Part shown: piece by piece, positions 1-8,300 of the stretch
Numbering within the stretch: the stretch's first letter is position 1
Layout: each line of letters opens with the position of its first letter
NCBI RefSeq assembly: GCF_030269645.1
Contig: NZ_BSTR01000055.1
Span: 1 to 51,595, forward strand
Reading direction: 5' to 3'
DNA from: Actinokineospora sp. NBRC 105648
GTDB taxonomy: Bacteria; Actinomycetota; Actinomycetes; Mycobacteriales; Pseudonocardiaceae
Length of the DNA stretch: 51,595 nucleotides
Notes under the pieces: generated by a model
What the model was told of the DNA's origin: nothing
Seen by the model: the letters and a program-made list of their open reading frames with translations, nothing else
The model's database searches: none
Translations under genes and position numbers: made by a program

Positions 1-170
1 ACCGCATCGTCCGCGAGTACCTGCCCACAGGTGTCGAGATCACCAGCGACCCCACCTACCTCGCCGCCATCGCCGCGGAGATCAACGACCGACCCCGTAA
101 GATCCACGACTGGAAGAAGCCCAGCGAAGTATTCACCGAACTCCTCGAAGCAGATGCTTCCACCGCCTGA
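1..170 (+). CDS. C-terminal end of an IS30-family transposase (enters from the left edge)
   Basis: The frame starting at base 3 is open from the window edge to TGA at 168-170 and encodes 55 residues. The motifs REYLP, then INDRPRK, then a W-x-x-P-x-E-x-F run are the usual end of the DDE domain of IS30-type transposases. The start and most of the catalytic domain lie outside the window, so it is unclear whether the element is intact. The repeat cluster begins 11 bases after the stop. No terminal inverted repeat of the IS could be identified. Confidence 0.75.
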   Translation, partial: RIVREYLPTGVEITSDPTYLAAIAAEINDRPRKIHDWKKPSEVFTELLEADASTA

Positions 171-180
171 ACTCGCCCCG

Positions 181-272
181 CTCTTACTCGGGCAGCTCGG
201 ACGGTGTGCCGCACACCGACCTACGGTCGACCATGTTGGCGGCTCATCGCATGGGCTGCCCGATTTACAAGC
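181..272 (+). repeat. H2 hairpin repeat, copy A
   Basis: A sequence of about 90 bases starts with CTTACTCGGGCAGCTCG and ends with GGGCTGCCCGA, so its ends are inverted repeats. Two other copies lie at 21845-21930 and 41074-41160, and all share a central GTCGAC. It directly precedes H1 copy 1, the same order as in the other loci. This copy is the most diverged of the three. Confidence 0.6.
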
Positions 273-275
273 AGG

Positions 276-414
276 GCTCGATCTAGTGAACTCGCTTCGT
301 GTGGGACCCCTAGAGCACCGCGGTGGAGAGAAAAGGGCGGGTGAAGGGCATCCCCACCCACGGCAAGTTTAGCGGCACTCTCCCCCCACACGAAGCGAGT
401 CCACCAGATCGAGC
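276..414 (+). repeat. H1 hairpin repeat, copy 1 (139 bp, type I arms)
   Basis: Starts GCTCGATCTAGTGAACTCGC and ends with the inverted complement GCGAGTCCACCAGATCGAGC. Inside lie CCCCTAGAGCACCGCGGTGG and AGCGGCACTCTCC, a second inner inverted repeat that is imperfect in this copy. The ends form a ~30-bp stem. Short open frames crossing it are unrelated between copies and are not treated as genes. Confidence 0.9.
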
Positions 415-541
415 ATCCGTAACGGGACTTGCGTACCAGCGGGGTCGGCCTCACCGCTGCGGTTTGCTGGGGGCAGGGCGGTAGGGACTTGCGTAAGGGG
501 CAGAGTCCATGGGGCTTTGGGCCAGGTTCGGTCTGCTGCCC
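415..541 (+). repeat. ~56-bp iteron block, 1-2 degenerate units
   Basis: Directly follows H1 copy 1. It carries the unit signature GTACCAGCGGGGTCGGCCT then CCGCTGCGG, and fades into degenerate sequence just before the P450 stop codon. The same unit follows the outer end of other H1 copies (4683, 22074, 36398, and in reverse at 40735). Confidence 0.7.
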
Positions 542-1888
542 TCAGTGCTGTCGGTGTCGGGGGATCATCCAGAGTGCGTCCACCGGCATCGTCAACGCCA
601 CCTTCGCCCGTGGTTCCTTCCCCGGTACCGGCTCCAACCTCCACTTCGACGCGATCGAGGCCAAGGTCAGCGTCATCTCCGTCAATGCGAACGGTTCCCC
701 GATGCACGTGTGGTTCCCGGTCCCGAACGGAATGTATGAGCCGCGTGGCAGGTCCCTGGCCCGGTCCGGGATCCAGCGGTCCGGGTCGAACTGGTCTGGT
801 GCCGTATGGATCGCCGGATTGTGGTTCAGGGCGTGTGGGCTATACATGACTGCCGCGTTCGCTGGTATTCGCCAGCCGCCGATCACGGTTTCCCGGGTGG
901 CGGTTCGGCTCAGTGCCCAGCCCTGTGTGCGGTAGCGCAGGGTCTCGGCGATTACTCGTTTCGTGTATTCGAGTCGCGGTAGGTCCGCGTGTTTTGCTGT
1001 GCGACCGGCCAGCACAGTGTCCGTTTCGGTGAACAGTGCCTGTTCGACAGCCGGGTGCGTGGCAACTTCGTGGCAGGCCCAGGCCAGCGTGTTGGCGATG
1101 CTTTCCGCGCCCGCGATGAAGATGGTCATGACTTCGTCGTGGAGTTGGTCGTCGGTCATCGCTTCGCCGCCGGACTCGTCGCGGGCCAGGAGGAGCATGG
1201 ACAGGAGGTCGCCGTGGTCCTTGCCGTCTGCGCGGTAGGTCGCGATGACGCCGTCGATGACCTCGCGCAGGTGAGCTTCGGCCTGTCGGTAGCGGAGGTT
1301 GCTGGGGATGGGGAGCCGGGCCAGCAGGCCGGTCGGATCCATCACTCTTCGGTACAGGCCGTTGAGGACTGTGGCGGTGGCTTCGCGGAATTCGGTGCCG
1401 TCGACATCCGTGTCCGCGGAGAACATGGCGTGGGTGAGGTTGTCCAGGGCCAGGTCGCCCATCTCCTGGTGCACCGGGAGATGTTCGTCGGCTTGCCAGG
1501 CCCCCAGTCTGCGCTCCAGTTCCTCGGACATCAGTGCCGCGTAGCCGACGATCCTGGCGTGGCTGAAAGCCGGCTGCATCAGCGCGCGCTGTCTGCGGTG
1601 CAGATCGCCGTCGGAGATGCCCAGGCCGTTGCCGAACATCGCGCGGAAGCGCTCGGTGATGGGGCCGCCCTTGCCGAAGGTCTCCGGGTCGCGCAGTGCG
1701 CCGCGGATGAGGGCCGGGTCGTTGATCACGTAGACAGTCTGCGGGCCCAGTCGGATAGCGGTTACTGGGTCGCCGGATTGCAGTGCCAGCAGGAAACCGC
1801 GTGGGTCGCGCTTCATCCGGAGGGCGTGGCCGAGCAGGGGCAGGCCGCCGGGTGCGAGGGCGGGCGCGCGGTTGTCGGTCGTGGTCAC
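542..1888 (-). CDS. Cytochrome P450 monooxygenase
   Basis: The 448-residue product has the P450 hallmarks. There is an I-helix oxygen-activation motif AGAESIANT (about 259-267, with Ser where Thr is usual in the AGxxT pocket), the ExxR pair ETLR (315-318), and the heme loop FGTGNHTCIG (388-397) with Cys395 as iron ligand. An HRRQR C-helix motif is at 97-101. No N-terminal membrane anchor is seen, so it is a soluble bacterial P450 needing separate redox partners; none are in the window. The PGGLPLLGH start region resembles P450s of secondary metabolism. GTG at 1886-1888 was chosen because GGGGGA lies upstream; the frame stays open further upstream but that part has no P450 similarity. The substrate cannot be inferred. 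It is divergent from the HxlR gene, which may regulate it. Confidence 0.93.
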   Translation of the reverse strand: MTTTDNRAPALAPGGLPLLGHALRMKRDPRGFLLALQSGDPVTAIRLGPQTVYVINDPALIRGALRDPETFGKGGPITERFRAMFGNGLGISDGDLHRRQRALMQPAFSHARIVGYAALMSEELERRLGAWQADEHLPVHQEMGDLALDNLTHAMFSADTDVDGTEFREATATVLNGLYRRVMDPTGLLARLPIPSNLRYRQAEAHLREVIDGVIATYRADGKDHGDLLSMLLLARDESGGEAMTDDQLHDEVMTIFIAGAESIANTLAWACHEVATHPAVEQALFTETDTVLAGRTAKHADLPRLEYTKRVIAETLRYRTQGWALSRTATRETVIGGWRIPANAAVMYSPHALNHNPAIHTAPDQFDPDRWIPDRARDLPRGSYIPFGTGNHTCIGEPFALTEMTLTLASIASKWRLEPVPGKEPRAKVALTMPVDALWMIPRHRQH

Positions 1889-2158
1889 GCGGGGTCCCCC
1901 GGGATGTCGCCCGCGGGCCCGCCGCGGGGAAGGTCGGCGCGGGTGTTCCGAGGCGCGGGAGGCGCCGAAAACATCGCTACCATAACAGATAGCGGGTCTA
2001 TGTCGATCACTGAACGCGCGGGTGGATGCACGTGCGTCGCGGACCGTTGACCAGTCGTCCTCCCAATGGTCCAACAGTTACTGCCATCGGGTGTTTCGAG
2101 TGTTACTATGGGGATCATATTGTGGGAGTCGACCGACTCCTGGTCGGCGAGGACGGCG
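1889..2158. promoter_or_regulatory. Divergent P450/HxlR control region with two inverted repeats
   Basis: About 270 bases between two divergent genes, more AT-rich than the flanks. CGCTA-N10-TAGCG lies at 1975-1994. A tighter inverted repeat, GGAGTCG-AC-CGACTCC, is at 2125-2140, just upstream of the HxlR ribosome-binding site. The second site is placed well for autoregulation by the HxlR protein, but that is inference. Confidence 0.4.
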
Positions 2159-2812
2159 ATGGCGGGCAAGCGCGACTACGGGCAGTTCTGCGGCCTCGCC
2201 GCCGGGCTGAACATCATCGGCGAGCGGTGGACCCTGTTGCTGGTCCGCGAGCTCCTGGTGAGCGCCCTGCGCTTCAACGAGCTGCTGGACAACCTCCCCG
2301 GCATTGGTCCGAACCTCCTGGCCGAGCGGCTCAAGACGCTGGCCGAGCACGGTCTGGTGGAGCAGCTGCCGGTCCCCGGCGACGGTCGCGCCAAGCTCTA
2401 CCGGCTCACCGAGCGCGGTCAGCAGCTGCGCGGGCCAGTGCTCGGCCTGGCCCGCTGGGGCATGCAGTTCCTCTCCGCGGGCGATCGAGACGGTGCCGAG
2501 GTCCGGGCCGAGTGGGGGATCATCGCGGTGCAGGCCATGGTGGACGCCGAGAGGCTCCCCGGGGTCGACGAGACCTACGAGTTCCGGGTCGGCGACGAGA
2601 CCTTCGCGGTCACCGTCAAGGGTGGCGCGGTGCGGTTCGTGCCCGGTCCGGCCGCGGGCTCCGAGGTCGTGGTCACCAGCGACCCGGACACCTTCATCCA
2701 GATCGGTGCCGGGATGGTCAGCCCCTTCGACGCCCTGGCGGCGGGTCAGATCAAGGTCGAGGGCCCGGCCGCGGCGATCCGCCGTTGCACCCGGATGCTG
2801 GGCCTGAGCTGA
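2159..2812 (+). CDS. HxlR-family transcriptional regulator with C-terminal SCP2-like domain
   Basis: 217 residues. Residues 1 to about 105 form a winged helix of the HxlR (MarR-like) type: the stretch IIGERWTLLLVRELL, then RFNELLDNLPGIGPNLLAERL, then a wing ending YRLTERG. The last ~90 residues (ETFAVTVKGGAVRF to AAGQIKVEGP) look like the SCP2 sterol-carrier fold often fused to such regulators, a possible ligand pocket. ATG at 2159 was preferred over an upstream frame-compatible ATG because GCGAGGA lies 5-6 bases before it. It likely controls itself and the divergent P450 through the intergenic inverted repeats (inference). Confidence 0.88.
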   Translation: MAGKRDYGQFCGLAAGLNIIGERWTLLLVRELLVSALRFNELLDNLPGIGPNLLAERLKTLAEHGLVEQLPVPGDGRAKLYRLTERGQQLRGPVLGLARWGMQFLSAGDRDGAEVRAEWGIIAVQAMVDAERLPGVDETYEFRVGDETFAVTVKGGAVRFVPGPAAGSEVVVTSDPDTFIQIGAGMVSPFDALAAGQIKVEGPAAAIRRCTRMLGLS

Positions 2813-2952
2813 CCCGGTCCCGCCGCGCGCGCTTGTCCTGAACCGGGTGACTGCAGCGGTGGCGCGGGTTGGGGCGTCAGCACCTGAGCACGATCATCAT
2901 CGCTATATGTTTTGATGGTAATCTGGTCGTCGAGCGAGTACTCGGGGGCGAG

Positions 2953-3708
2953 GTGGCGGTGGTCGACCTGCGGGCTGTGGCGGAGCACTACCATCGCGAC
3001 CGGTTCCCCGAGCTGCCACCCTTGCGCTACACCCGGTCCGTCCCGGAGCTGGACCGAGACTTCTGCCGTGCCGTCGCACGGCACTTCGACCAGGCTCCCG
3101 AGTTCGCCCTCGGCGCACATGGGGCCGCCCTCTACCAGGTGCTACAGCAGGAGGACCTCCGCCAGTACCAAGCGATCCAGCACGCGGGCGTCGAGGTCCG
3201 GCCCTGGCGCGGAGCGGGCCAGCCGTATCGCGACTCCGCCACCCTGATCGAGCAGGTCACCCGGACCGGCACCCTGTGGCTCTACCTCACCCGATCAGGG
3301 CACGGTCCCGGCACCGCGGACGAGCGGCACCCGATGCTGGGTGACGCCGGTGTCGTCGTGGACGGCGAGCCGTTGTGCCACAACGACATCCTGCGCGTCG
3401 TGCACGACCTGTTCGGCCACGTCGCGCTGGGCGCCGGGTTCGGGCCGCGCGGGGAGTTCGCGGCCACCCACGGTCACCGCTCGCTCTACCCCCGGGCGGT
3501 CTGGCCGGTGCTGTTCACCGAGCAGATCGGCCAGATCTGCTGGTTCTTCTTCGGCGACCACCTGTCCGGACCGGGTGAACCCGGCCGTCTCCCGCCCGCT
3601 CGGCGACCGTACCCCAAGCAGAAGGTCTTCCTATACCCACAAAGCTTTCTGGCCTGGTTCGAAAGATCTTTCACTCCGAAAGAAGCAGACGCACGACGCG
3701 CGTGGTGA
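2953..3708 (+). CDS. Protein with aromatic-amino-acid-hydroxylase-like iron site, function unknown
   Basis: About 251 residues if translation starts at GTG 2953 (GGGGGCGAG just upstream); a TTG-led frame reaches back to 2869 through AT-rich, non-coding-looking sequence. The key feature is HDLFGHV (His151, His156) followed 34 residues later by FTEQIG (Glu190). This matches the His-x4-His ... Glu facial triad of biopterin-dependent Phe/Tyr/Trp hydroxylases, where the motif reads HDxFGHVP. The rest shows no clear similarity that I can recall, and the protein is shorter than full hydroxylases. It probably binds non-heme iron; substrate and cofactor are unknown. The next gene on this strand follows after 64 bases, so co-transcription is possible. 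Confidence 0.7.
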   Translation: MAVVDLRAVAEHYHRDRFPELPPLRYTRSVPELDRDFCRAVARHFDQAPEFALGAHGAALYQVLQQEDLRQYQAIQHAGVEVRPWRGAGQPYRDSATLIEQVTRTGTLWLYLTRSGHGPGTADERHPMLGDAGVVVDGEPLCHNDILRVVHDLFGHVALGAGFGPRGEFAATHGHRSLYPRAVWPVLFTEQIGQICWFFFGDHLSGPGEPGRLPPARRPYPKQKVFLYPQSFLAWFERSFTPKEADARRAW

Positions 3709-3772
3709 CCACCGGTGCCGATACACTCGCCCGGCGCGGTCGCCACCCCGGGCGCCCGGTGAGGAGAACACG

Positions 3773-4489
3773 GTGAGCGACAGCGGGAACGGCCAGGACG
3801 ACTCGGTGACGATGTGGCCGACGGGCGCCAGCCCGGCCTACATCGCCGCCCGCACCGAGCTGGACCGCGCCGAGCACGCCCTGCACGCGGAGATCGCCCG
3901 GCTGGCCGCGCTGCGCCGCGACCTGCCCGAGGGCGCGCCGCTGGCCGACTACGAGTTCGACGAGGGCCCGCGCGACCTCGGCCTGACCGAGCCGATCGGC
4001 AAGGTCCGGCTGCTGGACCTGTTCGGGGACAAGGACACGCTCTTCGTCTACCACATGATGTTCAGCCCGGGCGAGAGCGAGGTCTGCCCGATGTGCTCGC
4101 TGTGGGTCGACAGCCTGCACGGCGTGTCCCACCACATCCGGCAGCACGCGTCGTTCGCGGTGATCGCCAAGGCCCCGGTGCTCGAGATCCGCCGCTGGGC
4201 CGTGCGCCGCGGCTGGGACGGGCTCCGGTTGCTGTCCAGCCACGACAATACCTTCAACGTCGATGTCGGGTCTGAGACGGCGAGCGGGGACCAACTGCCG
4301 ATGGTCAGCGCGTTCACCCGGGAGGGGGACCTGGTGCGGCACTTCTACACGCAGCGGGCGAACTTCATGGACAACGCGGAGGGTGGGTTCGACCTGCTGT
4401 CGCCGGTGTGGCACGTGCTTGATCTGTTGCCTCGGGGGCGGGGGGATTGGTATGCGGGGAACTCTTATGCTGGGCGTGAGCGTGGGTGA
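3773..4489 (+). CDS. DUF899 family thioredoxin-like protein
   Basis: 238 residues. The N-terminal half has the RTELDRAEHALHAEIARLAALRR helix typical of DUF899, followed by a predicted thioredoxin fold with CPMC. Then come WVDSL and FAVIAKAP, and a C-terminal region ending in LDLLPRGRGDWY, all family signatures. The role in this family is not established; a cytoplasmic redox function is plausible from the CxxC. GTG at 3773 is well placed behind GAGGAG (3761-3766). It follows the putative iron-site protein. The gene ends 53 bases before H1 copy 2, which separates it from the convergent enediyne thioesterase. Confidence 0.88.
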   Translation: MSDSGNGQDDSVTMWPTGASPAYIAARTELDRAEHALHAEIARLAALRRDLPEGAPLADYEFDEGPRDLGLTEPIGKVRLLDLFGDKDTLFVYHMMFSPGESEVCPMCSLWVDSLHGVSHHIRQHASFAVIAKAPVLEIRRWAVRRGWDGLRLLSSHDNTFNVDVGSETASGDQLPMVSAFTREGDLVRHFYTQRANFMDNAEGGFDLLSPVWHVLDLLPRGRGDWYAGNSYAGRERG

Positions 4490-4542
4490 GTGCTGTGGTT
4501 CCGGGCTAGCGTGCCGTTTTCGCTGACCGGGTAAGAGCGTGG

Positions 4543-4682
4543 GCTCGATCTAGTGAACTCGCTTCGTGTGGGGCCCCTAGAGCACCGCGGTGGTGAAAAA
4601 AGGGCGGGTGAAGGGCATTCCCCACCACCGGCGAGTTTAGCGGTGCTCTCCCCCCACACGAAGCGAGTCCACTAGATCGAGC
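4543..4682 (+). repeat. H1 hairpin repeat, copy 2 (140 bp, type I arms)
   Basis: Complete copy with near-perfect arms (GCTCGATCTAGTGAACTCGC at the left, the complement at the right), a perfect inner pair AGAGCACCGC / GCGGTGCTCT, and an additional GGTGGTG / CACCACC inner pair. It lies between two convergent genes, where the hairpin could also act as a bidirectional terminator. Confidence 0.92.
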
Positions 4683-4870
4683 ATCCGTAGCGGGCCTTGC
4701 GTACCAGCGGGGTCGGCCTTCGGCTGCGGTACCAGCGTGGTCGGCTGCTCCGCTGCGGTACTAGCGAGGTTGGGATCCTGTCGCGTTCCAGGGGGGTCTG
4801 CGTCTCCGTTGCGGTTGGGTGGGGGTGGGGTGGGCCGCTGTTGCCGCTGCTGCTGGTTGGTACGGAGTTG
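4683..4870 (+). repeat. ~56-bp iteron block, about three degenerate units
   Basis: Repeats of the form CCAGCGGGGTCGGC ... CCGCTGCGGTAC, with the motif TTGGGATCCTGTCGCG marking a unit end. It follows H1 copy 2 and reaches almost to the thioesterase stop at 4882. No gene is seen. Confidence 0.7.
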
Positions 4871-4881
4871 GGGAGTGCGGG

Positions 4882-5301
4882 TCAGGCGTACTCCTCTAGT
4901 GCGGCTCGTAGGTCCGGGGGTGGGTGAACCGGTTCCATTCGTCCGTCCTGTCTGCGCATGCAGGCCACTGTTTGGGAGCCGCTGGCGATCACGGTGTCGC
5001 CTCGGGCGAAGTCGAAGTCCATGGTGATTCGGTTTCCGCCGCGTGTGGTTAGGCGCATGCCTACTTCTATTTCGTCGAGGGCGAAGCACTCGGTGTAGTA
5101 GTTCATCGCGCAGGAGACCGTTACCAGGGCCAGTTCGCCCGAGCGCAGTGCGGTCAGTACGTCTGGTGCGTGGTCGGCGAGGAAGTGCTCTCGGCAGTGG
5201 CCTTGCCAGTGCAGGTAGTGCGCGAAATAGACGTTGCCGACCAGGTTGGTCTCGTCGAAGGTCACGCGGTGTCGGTGGCGGTAGACCCGCAGCTGCTTCA
5301 C
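4882..5301 (-). CDS. Enediyne-type hotdog-fold thioesterase (E7/E10 type)
   Basis: 139 residues, a single hotdog fold. The DETNLVGNVYFAHYLHWQG block is the signature of thioesterases such as SgcE10, CalE7 and DynE7, which release the polyene from the enediyne PKS. These enzymes lack a catalytic Asp/Glu nucleophile in the usual place and use an Arg-based site; CREHF follows here. Its GTG (5299-5301) overlaps the PKS stop as GTGA, so it is translationally coupled to the PKS and is the last gene of the five-gene operon. Confidence 0.92.
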   Translation of the reverse strand: MKQLRVYRHRHRVTFDETNLVGNVYFAHYLHWQGHCREHFLADHAPDVLTALRSGELALVTVSCAMNYYTECFALDEIEVGMRLTTRGGNRITMDFDFARGDTVIASGSQTVACMRRQDGRMEPVHPPPDLRAALEEYA

Positions 5302-8300
5302 CGGACCGGTATCCCGACTGCTACCGCTGTCGTGCCGGTGAGGAGGCTGGCGATTCGGATGGTGTCGGGGACGTCCAGGACGACGCAGCCGTCGTCGACT
5401 AGTTGGATGGTTGGGTCGGTTGTGGTGTTCGCGGCGTTGAGTACCTCGTGGATGGCGGTGGACCTGGCCGCGGATTCCGGTTGGCTCTCGCCGGTCTTGT
5501 CCCGCAGCATCACGCTCAGTCTGTCCTCGGTGCCGGACTCCGCTGCCGATGTCCACACTCGACAGTCGCTCTGCACGTCGAGTCGTAGTCTGCCCGGTCT
5601 GTCCGTGCGGATCTCCAGGTGGTCGGCTACTCCGCACTCGATGAGCCTGCGACTCAGCAGGGGGCCGATGAGTGGGGTGGGCAGCGTCGTCCGCCATTCC
5701 CGGGTGCCCACGGCGTGCAGCCGGAGACCCGACCAGCGGGCCACTGCCGAGCCGTCGGTGTCGGTGAGGTTGACGTCGAAGATGAAGTCGTCGGTGGTGT
5801 GTCGTAGTTCCCGTGCTCGCACGAGTACGGGGCCTGTCGGGCGCCGCCAGATCGTCACCGCGTCCGCGCCGACTGGGAGGACTGTTCGGTGGGGTAGGCA
5901 CGCGAGCAGCACGTGGATGCTGGCGTCGAGTAGGCCGGGGTCGCCCAAGAGGAGTCGTTGGGCGTGGATGGGCGCGAACCAGTCCAGAGAGGCGGTGTCC
6001 ACCCAGGCGGCGACCTCGAAGGCGGAGAGGGTCACGTAGTCCCGCAGACGCGTGAAGCGGCCGGTGTGGAAGAACAGCGGGCCGTAGTACGGGTGGATGT
6101 CCGTGCGCGCCGTTGGTACTGGGCCTGGGTTGTCGAAAGGGGGCGGGTTCGAGGCTGGCACCACTGTGCAGGTGACGCGTGGGTGGGTGAATCCGTCGCT
6201 GTCGTCGGCGAGTGCGGACCGCACGTTGTCGCCATCGAGCAGGGTGGCCACGCGGACCACGCGGGCGGTGTCGCCGGTGACGGGTGAGGTGAGGTCGAGG
6301 TCGCGGAACGACCAGGCCGGGCGCGGGCCGGTCAGCGCGTGGGTGGCCTGTGCGATCGCCTCCAAGCCCAGCACCGCTGGCAGGACCGACACGCCGTCCA
6401 CGCGGTGCTCGGCCAAGTACGGGTCATCGCCCAGGGTCAGCGTCGAGTCCGCGACGACCTCGACCCCCGGTGTCGCCGTCCTGACGTCTTCCAGGAAGCG
6501 CAGTAGGGGTACGTCGGTGAGTGCTATGGAGAGTGTGTCAATTCGGGGGAATCGACCGCTGATCAGCACCGTTACCGGCGCACCGGAGGTTCCGAGCAGC
6601 GAGAGCAAGGCCTCCGCGCCCGCGTCCGGGGTGATCGGTGTCAGGCCTTGCGCGGCGAGCCCGTCCACGACCCCCATCCGGGCGCCCATCCCGATCTCGG
6701 ACCACAGCGACCACTCGACGCAGTGTGCGTGGCACTCCGGGTGGTCGGATGCCCACTCGACCATGGTGTGCCGTAGCCACTCGTTGGCCACGCAGTACTC
6801 GGACTGGCCGGCCAGTCCGGTTCGGCCGATGATGGACCCGTACGCCACGGCCAACCTGAGTTCGGAACCAGCCTCCTGCAACAGGTTCCGCAGTCCATCG
6901 ACCTTGGGTGCCAGCGCTCGGTGCAGGCTGGTGGAGTCCACAGTGGACATTGTGCGCGGCTCGTTCACGGCGGCGCCGTGCAGTAGTCCGCGCACTGGGC
7001 CGAGGGCGCGTGCGGCAGCGAGGGTGTCGACGGCAGCTTGCCGGTCGGTGATGTCGGCGCGGTGGTAGTGCGCGTCGACCCTGGCCTGCACGGCGGCGAG
7101 TCCTTCGGCCACGGTGGGCTCGGTTTGCGGTCGTCTGCCGATGAACAGGAGTGTGCAACCGGTGCGCAGGGCGAGCGCGACGGCGGTGTGCGCGGTGATG
7201 CCGGTGACCCCGCCGGTGACCACGCACACCTCGCCCGGTCCGATCGGCGGATCGCCGGGCGTCGCCGGGGGACAGGCTGCGGTCTCCAAGTGCTCGACCG
7301 AGCCGTCCGGGCGCATCCGCAACTCCTGGTACCCGGAACCGGTGATCAGCCCTGTGTCGATATTGGTGGTCCCTGCGGGAACCTGAACGACCGTGGTCGC
7401 GCAGTCCACGAGTTCGACGTGCGCGCTGCGGGCGATGGCGGCCGCAGCCGGGTGACCATTGTGGACGATCGCCAGCACGGTAGGTCGGCGCTCCGCGACC
7501 TCGCGCAGCAGGCCCGCGACATCGCCGGTCCCCGCGTCGTCGGGAACCGCCACCACCAGTCCTGCCCGACCGCCCGGGTGGGCGCGGAATACCCTGCGCA
7601 GCCAGTGGTCTTGCGGTGCCCGTACGACCCAGTCCACCTCCACGGCGGGCCTGTTCGGCACCCCAGGAACCCAGTGGTGAGCGAAGGCGCGCACCCAGTC
7701 GTCCACGCCTCGCACCAGGGCTCCGGCGTGTTCGTCGACCACGTCCAGCTCCGCCAAGGCTTGGGCGGCCTCCCCGACGGTCGCGTCGGCGAACTCCGGG
7801 AACCGCGTCGGCGGCTTGCGGCCGAGGTCGCCCGCCACGCCGGTGATCAGGGTGACCACCCGCAGCGAGCTCAGGTGCAGGTCACGGGACAGCGACGTCG
7901 ACTCGGTGATCCCGGCCAGGTCCAGCTCGCACTCGGCCGCCAGCCGGGTCCGCAGGGCCAGCACCGGGTCGCTCGCGGTCACCACGACCGGCGCTGGAGC
8001 CGACGGGGCGTGCACCGGCACCGGCTCGATCGCGCCGGTTTCGCAGGGGTTGGTCAGGAAGGACATCGGCGTCCCCGGGTCCAAGTGCCGGTGAGACCGA
8101 CCGGCGAACCACGGCACCGCCGAGGCCGCACCGCAGGCGATGAGCGCGGCGGTGGCAAGGGCGTGGGCGCGGGGCGGGCCGCCGCAGTCGAGTGCCACCA
8201 CCGGGGTGTCCGGCGCGCAGTCGGCGGCCAGTCCGCTGAGGGTGTGGCCCGGCCCGACCTCGACCAGTACCCCGCAGCGATCCGCCAGCGCGGTCACCGC

